Assembly (NCBI GenBank): GCA_033439265.1
Contig: JAVTVX010000012.1
Location: 34,536,261-34,600,260 of the forward strand
Source: Dillenia suffruticosa
Lineage: Eukaryota; Streptophyta; Magnoliopsida; Dilleniales; Dilleniaceae
DNA length: 64,000 nt
Direction: 5' to 3'
This document shows, piece after piece, positions 12,501-24,500 of the stretch. The notes below the pieces were generated by a model that was given only the letters and a program-made list of their open reading frames with translations, did no database searches and was not told the origin of the DNA. Positions within the stretch are counted from its first letter, which is position 1. Every line of letters starts with the position of its first letter. The position numbers were made by a program, and so were the translations under genes.

Positions 12501-15500
12501 GTTGACCACTTCAGGAGGAAGAGTAGCAGTTTTCTTTGACATTCGTCAGGCAAATCTTTAAACAACGATATTGTTTAGTCTTATCTTTAAGAATTAATTT
12601 TAAATCTTAAATTTTGCATATATACCTTAAAATTTTTTAACAAAGTATGGATATGATACCCACGAAAACATAATCATGGAACAATGATCCGCATAAGTTT
12701 GTCTAAGTAACCTTTGGTCGAACTTAGATTAAAATCTCGAATTCAAATATTAAGAATAAAAAAATAATCATTGAAATACCGATTCGTAAATTAAATCATA
12801 TAACTAATTCAAATTATCGAGTTTTTAAATATTAACAATCAAATAAAAGAAATAAAAAAAATAAAATTAACAAGTAATATAATAAATCACAACACTAAAT
12901 AAAAACATATTTGTTTCACAATGGTTCAAATAAAATTGTGTCTATAATTGAGTTTGAGAATTGAAACCATCAAATAGATACCTTAGTGGCACCGACAGTA
13001 AGGTAGTGCAAGTTCATGCCATGCATGGTTTAAATTTATTAGGCAGAAAAAAGTTTAAAAATCAAGCTTCCATTGATGATGGGTGTTGGAAACTCTTTAT
13101 AAGGTTATAATAAGCATGATTTATACTAAAATTTCTATTTTAACAAAGGGTAAGATCATAATTATAGAATCAAAAAGCTAAAATAATTCTCATATTTTTG
13201 GTTTGGGTTCGATAGCCGGTGTCAGAAGTGATATTTTTAATTTAATATATGATATTTAAAATTATTATACTTTCTTGTACAAATTAATAATTTTTAAAAT
13301 CATTATAAGAGTAATATCGTATTAAGTTTAATTTATTCTTTTATTATCATCATCAAGATATATTCAATTTCACAAAAGAGTAATGATATATAGACCGAAT
13401 AAATTAAAAATTAATAGGAGAGCAAATTATGAACGGATGATTTTAAAATGATAAAATTATATTTGAAATTCTTTTTTTAAAATATATTTAAAAATGAAAT
13501 GAATAAAAAGAAAAAAAAAACTTAAATTAATTTGAGATAAAATTAAAATCGATAATATTACATCTTATTTAAGACAACTAGACTCGTTCTTCACTAAAAT
13601 CCAGCAAATTGACTTATGGTTGTGAATTGGATTCTGTTGGCTTTTACTTGTTCAATGTAATACTCACTGCCAATGGTATGAAGGGATTTTCTCCGCTATC
13701 TATGATTATTTTGGAAATGCGGCTTGAAAGGTCGGTTAACAGCCACCCGGTCCCATGAACTAATCAATAGTCAAAGAAAGACCACGTGAATGATAAAATA
13801 GTTATTATTTACATATCTTTCCACCGATAGATATATTCTTTTAATTAAAATTATAAATTTGATTCGTGATTTGAGTATAGAGTAAGACTATATTAGAATT
13901 ATTATAAATTCTGAATCTAATTAGTCAGAGTGTGACTTTAAATATCGATCAATATAATAAAAAAATATTTTTAAAATATAATATTTAAATTTTTAAAAAT
14001 ATATATATTTTTATGATTTTTGTTATTATTATATAACAAAAGAAAGTTAAACGGATTTATTCGACTCTAATCAAGATCAGTAATCATCACTAATTAATCT
14101 TCATTTACTTTGGACTCATAACTGGAGTCAAACAAAATATTGAAAAATCTAAAAATTTTGAGTTCCGGATTTTTTTGCATAGTCTTGATAATAAAATTAG
14201 AACTCTAGCAAAGGAAATAGAATAAGGTAAGTCAACGTACCATAACTCTACTCTTTTATCCAAATTTGAGATTAATAGTATTAAAAAAGTACGATAAAAT
14301 TATACTATTTTATTTTTAATATTTTAACAAAATAAAAATATATAAAATTTTACAAACATATATAATATTTTGATCAAATAATTAAAATTATTATTAAAAA
14401 TCTTATATAATTTCAACCAAAACTAATATAACTTTCTCAACAGACCTATAGCAAGAAATTGATATTCTATTTTAGTTCCATGGTATTAAAAAAAATAAAT
14501 ATAAATATCATCTAATTTATTTGGACAAATAGTCCTAACATGGAAAAAAGAAAGATAGAAAGAATAAGAGTGTGGATTCGGTTATTCTCTTTTGACTCCG
14601 TCGAACACGCGAGGTTGAATCTCACGGACTTCCCTCCCATGGCTGCCGTCTTGTCCTCGACTTGGTCAGCATTGGGTTACAGCCAAACCGGGGGCCGGGG
14701 GGAGGGGGTCATCGCTAAGCTGCTACGTGTAATGATACCACCCACCTCACAACCAAGAAACAAAAAAAGAAAAAAAAAGTTTATTTTAGTAATACCTAAA
14801 AAAAAAAAACAGAGGATTCGAGACGATAATTCTATTTTATATAAAAAGATTCAAATTCGAGATTATTAAAACAGAAAGAAGGATAATACAGTAATAATGC
14901 CCTCGATTTAAAACTAAAAGATCTGGGTATAATTTTTACGGTTGAGATTTCACATGTATTTTTATTTTTTATTTTTCTTATTTTCTATTAAATTAATAGA
15001 TATTTGTTGTAAGTGAAAAAATATTAAATTAATATAGTAAATCATGATAAAATCTCAAATGCTTGCATTATATTAGTTTCAAAAAGTTGAGATGCAAGCA
15101 AACTCATCTGATAAAGTGAGAAAAAAATTCTCATATCATAAATATTAATGAAAAATTGAGATTATATTTTATTGAAGGTATGGAAATTTTTAATATAACA
15201 TTTTAATTGAGTTTGTGGATAAATTTGATTTTTATTTTTCAGATCTATATTTCATATAAAAATATTATTTAATCGAAACATATAACAATTAAAATATAAT
15301 ATAATATAAATATAAATTAATTAATATAATTAAAATTTTTTCAAAGAAGACTAAATTCTCTTGTTATGAAGGTCGAATCGGGCTTAGCCTAACCTACTAC
15401 ATGAACATGACCAAAGTGTGCTTTAAATTGCTTGCTAGGCCAATCAAAAAGGTAGCCCGGCTTGCCAAGTAGGGTTCTAGCATTTTTTTTTTGGACCGAT

Positions 15501-16419
15501 TCGTATCTTGATTAAGTTATCTGTTAGACCCATTTAAGAATGAACTCTTACGGTGTCTATTTTTTTAATTCCAAACTTGAGAATTTAATTAAAAAATCCA
15601 ATCTCCTTACCATTGGAGCAGCAAAGCCTTGGTGGATAGAGTTGCTTCTCATAAAACCATAGGCGAAACTCTATCCAGCAATTCAAACTAATTGTGGAAA
15701 AAAAAAATTTTTGAGCACAATATTTGATTTTAATTTTTTTAATACGTGACTCATAATCTAAACAAGATTACATAATGAGTTATAATTTTACTCTATACAA
15801 TCATCAAATATATCAAAATAAATAATAAAATTTGAATCGATTTTCTTGAATTAAGTTATCTGATATGCCTTTACATGCTAAAATATATGAATTTAATAAT
15901 CAAAAAACTTAAGTACTATATATTCTTTTCAACATTTGTCGATAATTAATCTTTACTCCTTTTTAATCCAGATTGAATTGCCAATAATCTGATTAGGGGA
16001 GACACCCTTCTTGATCATTCGATTTTCGAGACTTCACTTTGACTAATCTAAATTGATATGCTTGAGATCTCTCTTCAAAGGATAGGTTCGCCCAATGCAG
16101 TAAGTTGAACTCGTAATTTTAGTTAAGAGACTGAGTGACCTATCCTCTCGACTAACTGTCCATAGGTAAAGGAAAAAGAGTTTTAAGAATGTTTTCCTTT
16201 GTTAATAAATATTATTTCAATTGATATTATTTCTTATAAAGGTTTTAAATTCAAATTCGAGTTATCAAAAAAATAAAAAATAAAAAATAAAAAATAAAAA
16301 AGAATACGCCCCGAGTGGTGCAACTTGGGTTGCATAGCCCATGAACCAACCCGACCTAGCCCATCATATTGGTTCCAATTGATTTATAGGTTGGGTATGA
16401 GTTGGAAAATTTTGGACCT
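12500..16419. other. AT-rich gene-poor intergenic region
   Basis: About 3.9 kb with very high AT content and no conserved protein in any frame. A small GC-rich patch sits at 14640-14720 inside an otherwise chance open frame (14540-14869). 15365-15480 looks like an old dispersed repeat (GGGCTTAGCC and GTAGCCCGGC), but no ends or coding are visible. 16263-16302 is an (AAAAAT)n run. Confidence 0.6.
16263..16302. repeat. (AAAAAT)n tandem repeat
   Basis: About six copies of an A-rich hexamer to heptamer unit. Confidence 0.85.
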
Positions 16420-17261
16420 AACTCGCGACAAAGTCCCTAGAGAGAGAGAGAGGAGTCCGCTGGGGGGCGGAGGGGGAAGGAGAGAGAGAGGGGAGGACCG
16501 TGGCGGGGTGCAGAGGGGGGAGGGAGGGAGAGAGAGAGGAGGGCTGTGGAGGGGGAGGGAGGGAGAGAAAGAGGGGAGGGTGGCGGGGGGTCCGCCGGGG
16601 GAGGGAGAGAGAGAAAGAGGGGAGGAACGCGACGGGGGGCAGAAGGGGGAAGGAGAGAGAGGGGAGGGGTGCGGCGGGGGGAGGGAGAGAGAGAGGGGAG
16701 GGCCGCGGGGGGGCGGAGGGGAGAGGGAGGGAGAGAAAGAGGGGAGGGTGCGGGGGGGTTCGCCAGGGGAGGGAGAGAGAGAAAGAGGGGAGGAGTGCGG
16801 CACTGCCGCTCCCCTCCTCTGTGGCTCTGTCTCTCTCTCCCTCCTCTCTGCCCCCGTCCTCCCCTTTGTCTCTCTCCTCCCCCCTCCGCCCCTGGCTCCT
16901 CCCTTCTTTCTCTCTCTCCCCCTCTCCCCCTCCCCCCCTCCCCCTCCCCCCCTCCGCCCCCTCGTCGAGGTCCTCCCCTCTTTCTCTGCCTCCCCGTCTG
17001 CCCCCCGCAGCCGTCCCCTCTTTCTCTCTCTCCCTCCCCAGGCATACCCCCGCGGCGCTCCCCTCTTTCTCTCCCTCCCTCCCCCCTCTACCTCCCGCGG
17101 CCCTCTCCTCACTCTCTCTCCCCCCTCCGCACCCTGTTGCGGTCCTCCCCCCTCTCTCTCCTTCCCCCTCCGCCCCCTCCCCTGCCGCTCTCCTCCCCTC
17201 CCTCCCTCCCTCCCTCTCCCACGGACTTCTCTCTCTATCTCTCTTGACTTTGTTGCGAGTT
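16420..17261. mobile_element. Foldback element with purine-rich left arm and pyrimidine-rich right arm
   Basis: The ends are inverted repeats: left AACTCGCGACAAAGTC then AGAGAG...AGTCCG, and the right end, read in reverse complement, AACTCGCAACAAAGTC then AGAGAG...AGTCCG. Between them the plus strand is G/A-rich minisatellite to about 16803 (units of roughly 40-50 bp built on GGGAGGGAGAGAGAGA plus GCGGCGGGG), then C/T-rich units to the right end. The turn is at GTGCGGC-ACT-GCCGC near 16803. It encodes nothing I recognise; long open frames on both strands (up to about 310 codons) are low-complexity by-products. No clean target-site duplication was found, so the class is unknown. A foldback or MITE-like DNA element is the best reading. 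Confidence 0.65.
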
Positions 17262-17920
17262 GAAAATGCGATATAGTGTGTAACGTCTCAGACTCCTGAT
17301 AAATGTAGATTAGAAACGTAAATACCTTTTCATTTAGGTTATTTTATTTTATTTTTTTGTGTTATTTCAAAACATTAGTATTGGATTGGGTGTATCTAGA
17401 CAATGATCACCATTTTGGAATTGCCGATTTTGATTTTGGAACACTCACTTTGTAATTTAGGGCTATTGGAATCGAAAGATAAAGCGGTGGTCACGATTTA
17501 GGAATTCTGAACCTGTCAATGGCGTGGTTAGAATCTTGGTTAGAATCTTGATCATGATCTTGTGGATAACAATACTCTCTCTCTCTCTCTCAAACAAATC
17601 GAGTGGATCAAAAAGTCCAAGCGACGTTGACAGCACCAAAACCTGAGAATCCTCCTTTTGTCTCCTCTCTCACACCTCTTGTCCAACTAAACCCTTCCAC
17701 GCAATCCCTAACACCCCCCCTTCTCTCTCTCTCTCTCTTCAAATTTCCAGAGAGAACATAAAAATAAAAAACCCCAAAGCCACTAAAACCCACTAAAGAT
17801 CTCTCTCTCTCTCTCTCTACAGTGATTCCTGTCGCCCTCAATTGACGGCTTTCCCACCACTTCTGTCTCCCTCTCTCTCCCCATATAAAAATTAGGGTTT
17901 TTCTTATTCATTTTTTCCAA
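17262..17920 (+). promoter_or_regulatory. MED16 promoter and 5' UTR
   Basis: The stretch before the MED16 ATG is CT-rich: 17575-17592, 17720-17740, 17800-17820 and 17866-17880 are CT runs. A telo-box-like TTAGGGTTT lies at 17892-17900, common in housekeeping 5' leaders. The transcription start cannot be placed from sequence alone. Confidence 0.5.
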
Positions 17921-20900
17921 ATGAATTCAGCCTCAGGAGGAGTCAAGGACTCTGAGGACGAGTCCGTGTCTGGAGCTATCGAGCCGACGACGACGAAGAG
18001 TTCCGAGAAAAACGAAGAGAGTGGAGGCGAAGAAGAAGTTGTAGACAAAACGGCGACAATGTCCGACGATCCTATGGACGAGGATTCTGTGAATCCCTCC
18101 GCTGTTTTTAGTATTCGACTGAAACAACCTAGGTCCAATTTGCAGTACAAAATGAGTGTTCCTGAACTCTGCCGCAATTTCAGGTTTGTTTTGAGCAAAT
18201 TTTAGTTTTTGATGAACAAAAATGGAAATACGTAGCACATTGAATACTCGACTAAGCATTAACGTTAATCCCGTGTTTGTTGAATTCATAGGACGCGCCT
18301 TAAAATGGTAGCATTTGTGCAATTTTTCAAGTTTGGTTTGCTATTATTAACTTTTTTGTGGAAATTAATGATGGGGATGGGAGTTTCATGAATTGGTCGC
18401 TGAATTTTGTAGTGTGGAATTTGTTGAATTTTGATGTGTTTTAGGCATCAGTCTTGTATTGGATGTTATAATTTGTGAGGTGTTGGGGTTATGAATCATG
18501 GTATCCACTTGTGTGACCTAGATGGCAATGCGGGTGAGGACTAGGAATAGATTTCGGCGTCCTGTCCGTGCCGATTTGCTCGAAAGAGAAAAAAATTTGC
18601 TCCTATAATCCGTTTGTGTAGGGATGAACATCCCTGATGGTGCCCTTCCCTCCTCTCTTCTCAACTTCTATATCCTTTGTGTGTGTGCGTGTGTGTGTGT
18701 GTGTGTGTGGGAAAGAGAGAGAGGCTCTGTCATTTCCACCGTGACAGAAGTCACCTGGAGGACCTTTCCAAGGATTTTTTGTTGGGGGGGTGGCAAAAAT
18801 TTTACAAAATGGAGGTTATGTTGTTGCAGGGGCCTCTTTGAACTTAATACTTATTTTTGACCTTTCTTACCAAAAAAAGAATAAAACTCATTTTCACCTC
18901 AATTGTGGGAGTGATTAATTGGAACAGGGTGGCTCACTTTCTACAACCTGTTTCTTTTCCTACAAATGCAAATCACGTTGTGACACAATACTATATCTGG
19001 ATTAGTGAAACCCGTGTCACCAAGGTTATGGTTAGATTTCTTGCTGCGTTAGGTGAACTTACAAATGGGATCGGTGAAAATTTGAAAAAGCTATGAAAAT
19101 CCTCCAACTTTGAATCATTTGCTTGTTTGCTAAAATTGATATTCAAAAAACAATGGTTACCCTGTAGAGAAATCAATATTTCATTAATGCCTCTTTATTT
19201 TCGGCCAACTCATATTAGTCAAGAAGATGATTCTTTGATTTCTAAAGAGGCGTTAGTGGACTCCTTGGTTTATCTGCAAGGTGATTACTGTTTCCAAATG
19301 TGAAATGTGAAGGAAGAACTCATATAAGTCAAGGAACCAGAGCCACACCACTCATCATGCCAAAAAAGACTCTCAACTTATTATCCACTTTGAGCTTCAA
19401 CATGCTCCTAAAAATTTATCATGCTGTCCTAATCTTCTTCCACATAGTCACCCCATGAGGCTTAAAAACCTCATTAGACATCCAACTATTACGAGAAGTC
19501 CCATATTTAGCCACAATAACCTCTTTCTAAAGGAAGTTGTTCTTGTCCAAGAACTTCCAAAACTATTTCCACTACAGAGCCACCTAACCAGAGTAAATTT
19601 CATCACTTCCCCAAGGGGATCTTCTTTAGATACTGCCATCTTTTTTGCTAGTGAAGTAGTGATGGGAAAAGGGACACAAAATAATCTGACACGTTAGAAA
19701 ATGTGTTTTGACGAGATTAAGTACCCTCTTTGCCTGCACTAAGAGAGGTACCCACTTCTCCAACCTGCTAGCTGTTTCTCAAACTTCTCCATAATTCCAT
19801 CCCAAGTAGCATTCTCTTTATGCTTTGCTCCAAAAGGAAGCCCCTATATGTTGGTGGTGTCCCCATTTTCCACCCAAGAATAGTTGTTAACAAACTACTA
19901 TTAACCTTGTCATCCAGTGGAATAATCTCACTTTTTGCAGGATTCATCCTCAAAGCAGATGCCATCTTGAAGATCAACAACATACGAGAAAGAAAACCCA
20001 TTTTTGTCATAGAATATTGTTGTGTCATCTGCGAGCAAGATGCAAGAGATAGAAAGAGCTGCTCCCTCCTTTGAACCTTGAAACAAGTAATCACTACATT
20101 TTTTCTGTGGTGGAGAACATTTTGCTTAGCACATCCATGATTAAGATAAAAAGAAAAGGGGAGAGCGAATCTTTTTGTCTCACACCTCAGAGAACTATGA
20201 AAGGGGCTACTAGAGGAACCATTCACTAATATCGAGAAAGAAAGTTAGATAGATTTCCAAATAGAAGCCATCCATTGGCAACAATAAGGATTTACTTCCT
20301 TGGCACAAAGGCATGCTGGATTTTCCAGACCACACCCTCAGTAACCCCTTGAACCTTCCTAGTAAGACTTTTAACAATAGCTTATACTGTCTCTGCTAAT
20401 CTAATGGGTCTAAAAAAAGTCTTTTAGAAAAAATAATAATAAAATTTTTAGGAATAGGAACTAGGAAAGTGCTAGTCAAATTTCTCTTCAAATCATTCGA
20501 GACATGAAACTTGGCAAAAAAAGTCCATTTCCTCTTCCTTACCCCCTCTCAATTCTCCTTAGAAAGCCATCAAGAAGAAATCCAAGTCAGAAGGCTTATC
20601 TCCATTGCACTCCTTTAAAACTGCAACTACTTCCTCCTTAGAAAAAGGCTCTCTAGCCAGCTTGCTTTCTCCCCTGTACCTTTATAGTACTGAAAGCTAT
20701 GCCATTGACCTTTGGTTTCCATGAGCTATGTTTACGTACAGCTCCTTATAATTATTGCATATGTCCTCCTCCATACCATTGCCCTAGTGAAGCAGCTCCT
20801 CGTCAACTTCAATACTAGATGAAGAGTTTAGTTTGGAATAGATATTTGCTATTTTGTGAAATTGCCCTCTTCATTAAGCCAAAGAACCTGGATACCTGAA

Positions 20901-21512
20901 TTTCGGTCTCCAAAAAACTGGTCCTTACCCAAGACATGAGTGAACTTATTTTTAAGAGCTGTGCACCTGTTTGCATCCTCCGCCCAAAGATTGATGCTCA
21001 ACTGCAAGTTGTGTAACCTATTTATCTCTTCCAAAATTTGCTCTTTTTAGCTTCCTCATCTCCAATTGGCTTCTTGTTTGAAAACTTTAGGTAGTTCTTG
21101 TGGTAACATCAACCTTGTTACAATAATGTAGCTAGCCTGAACCTTTCTTTCTGATTATAGTGCCATTTAAGAATTGATATTGACCACACAACATTGTAAA
21201 CTTTCCTATTTTCTAACTAGTATGAACCAGGGTTGGCAATGGATACGTCTTGTGCCATAGATTTAATGATGACAATTAGGTTATCTTTTCTCTTGAGACA
21301 TGAACTAAGAATTTAAGCACAAATGTTGGCATGCAGTTGAGCACAAAAACCTTCACAAAGCACAGTCATCATTTTATCTTGTAAATGCAATGGTAACTAG
21401 ATTTTGCAAAATCTTGAATTCAGATTCTATTTGAGTGCCGATCTATGGTGTTATATTATCCATTGTTGGCCCAAAATTTTGACGTAACCATTACTCATGA
21501 GCAATATCCTGT

Positions 21513-21560
<48 letters not shown>

Positions 21561-24500
21561 GTATTTCATTTGTTCTTCATGCTTTGGATAGATTTTAGCT
21601 GCAATAACAACAACAACAAACAAACTGGGCCTTAATTCCAATATTTGGGGTCGGCCATTTGAGAGACATTTTAAAAAGATGAGAGAAAAGAAAAATAAAA
21701 TAATATATATATATATATGTAAAATAAAAAAAATAAAATACAAAAAAAGGAAAATAAATGAATAAATCAATAGATAAATATCTAAAATATATTGGTTTAA
21801 TTTATACGGATTCTTCTATGCCATCCATTCCTATCTAAAATCATTTCCTTTTTTAAATCCTTAATTTTCATATCTTTACGAATAACTTGCATCCAAAATT
21901 TCAACGGTTTATCACTACGTTTTATTAGGTCTCCTATATTAAGTTCTCGGTTCTCTTCACCGATGTATCTTTGGGTCTTCTTTGCACATGTCCGAACTAC
22001 CTCAAACGGCATTCTCGCATCTTATCCACAATTGAACTAACTTCTAAATTGTTACGAATCTCTTCGTTTCTAATTCTATCTTTTCTAGTTTTTCCACACA
22101 TCCATCTAAGTATGCTCATTTATGCTACAACCATCTTTTGCTCTTGTTATTATTTAATAGCCCAACATTTAATACTATACAATGTGTAGGTTTAATCACA
22201 GTTTTATAGAACTTTCCTTTCAAATGCAATGGTATCGTGCGATCATAAAGAATTTTGGATATTTTTCTCTATTTCATCCACCCGCTTGAGTCCTATGGTT
22301 CACATTTTCATCTATATTGCTATCGTTTTGAATGATGGAATCTACATATTTAAATCGTTTACTTTTGGGTACATCTTGACCATCTAATCTAATCGTTTTT
22401 TCATCATTCCTATAATTTTCGCTAAACCTACATCTCATATATTCGGTTTTCGATCTACTCAATCTAAACTCTTTGGATTCCGATATAAGTCTCCATAGCT
22501 CTAGTTTAGCACTAACATTCTTCCTAGTTTTATCAACTAACACTATATCATCTGCAAAAAGCATACACTATGGTATTTGATCTTGAATATTTTTTATTAT
22601 TTCGTCTATTACTATTGCAAAGAGGAGGGGACTTAGTGCCGAACTTTGATGGAGTCTAATATTAATGGGGAAGCTATAGCTCAAACCCCCATAAGTTCTA
22701 AATACCCTTGTGCATTCATCATATTCTTTGGCAAGGCATCCAGGTCACAAGATTTTGTTTCAGTTTATCTAGAGAAGTTTGACTTTAAATTCTCTTCGTA
22801 TCTTGTTTCAGTGCTGTTGCATGGTGTGGGAGGTTGAATGCTATAGCATGTGCATCAGAAACTTGTGCAAGGATCCCAAGGTTAGTCTATCTATTGTGTA
22901 AAGATTCTAAATTTCTCTCTATCTTGAGAGTGTGTACTGATGAATGAAAACTTGCTATTAAGTTTCTTATACCCATGTAATGTGATTATTTGCTTGTCTC
23001 TTATAGTATTGTATTGGAACTATTATTCATTTAAATTGAGGGATATCATCGATGAAAATGAGATTCGAAGGCCAATATTGCGAAATAATGGGCATACAGC
23101 TTTGTGGCTTTTACTCCTTGCATCATTTCGGTCTTTAGATAACATGATTTAATAGCTATATGGGATGTCCTTGTCAAGTTGTTGTTGTTGTGCTTATCCT
23201 ATTTTTTGCTTATTTTGTTCTTGTTATTTGCTCTAAGGAAAGAGAAAAGTACATTGTGGAGAATGGGGTGCCTTCCATGACAAAGTAATATTTGTTCCTG
23301 TTCTGTCTGGCAAGATCTGCCACATTAGTCAAAAAGTATAATTAAATTTATGTTGTCTGCATTGCACAACTGCTTTCTTGTTATTGGTTTAGAAGGTGAT
23401 TGACATATAAGCATCATCTATTAAAGTAGTTGGCTAAGCTGCAACAGGCTAGCACCATGGTAGATGATAGTTGTTGGTAAGCATCTGTTTGTGCTTCTTA
23501 TTCTCAAGCATTAGTTTTCTTTGCTAGGTTAAAATGTTCCATTGATATGAATGCTTGGTGTCTGTTTGAGCCTAGCCTTATAACGGCAATCAGCAAAAGC
23601 CTGTTTCAGTTTGATTAATTTATATTAATGTGCTTTTTTTGTAGCTCTACTGCAAATCCACCATTTTGGATCCCTATACATGTTGTTAATCCCGAGCGAC
23701 CTACTGAGTGTACAGTATTCAATGTTACAGCAGGTAAGTTCGAGCTTCTGCTTTACTATGGCATCATTGTGGTTTATTGTTTCAAGAATTGATACTTATG
23801 TAATTTTTTTAATGGGTCGAACATTCGTTGACTTGTTAAGGTAGAGACACAATATGCTATGACTAGAGCTCGGGGCGGAGACCCAAAATCTCCTGGTTTT
23901 GTAAACCATGAATACTTTTTTCATAATTTGACTCTTAATGTGGCAGGATCTTAAAGCCTACCTTCTTTCACTTTATTTATTTGATAGAAAAAGGAAGAGG
24001 AAGGTAAAAAAGAAAGCAACAAAATAGGAGAGAGATTGGGGGGTCCAGTAACAAAAGCTTTCCAATATCTCTGTACTGCGGAGTGGAATTCCTCTAGAGA
24101 AACCAGCCGCTACTATCAATAGAGTTGCTAAGAAAACTATCTTGTTCCTAGCAAATGAATGCTAAGGGGGAAGAGGAAGGTAAAAAAGAAAACAACAAAA
24201 TAGGAGAGAGATTCGGGGGTCAAGTAACAAAAGCTTTCCAATATCTCTGTACCGCAGAGAGGAATCCCTCTAGAGAAACCAGCTGCTACCATCAATAGAG
24301 TTGCTAAGAAAACTACCTTGTTCCTAGCAAATGAACGCTAAAGCGATAAACTTTTGCGGTTACAATCAGCATCAGCTGCAGCCTGTTATTCACGTCACAG
24401 AATAGAGTAAGACCCTAATATTCTTGAATTCCTCTTTATGTAATGCACCTTCCAATTGCAAGCCTTACACAATTCAGAGGTTTCTAAATACTTAACTCCT

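Noticed and set aside
14540-14869. 109-codon open frame in the AT-rich region
   Set aside because: No family similarity, low-complexity Lys-rich end, no splice or promoter context.
16325-17276. Several overlapping open frames of 200-310 codons on both strands
   Set aside because: They are low-complexity Arg/Gly/Glu or Ser/Pro/Leu translations of the GA/CT inverted repeat, present in nearly every frame, with no conserved domain.
17884-17890. TATAAAA just before the MED16 ATG
   Set aside because: It lies only about 31 bp from the ATG, which would leave almost no 5' UTR. More likely part of the leader.
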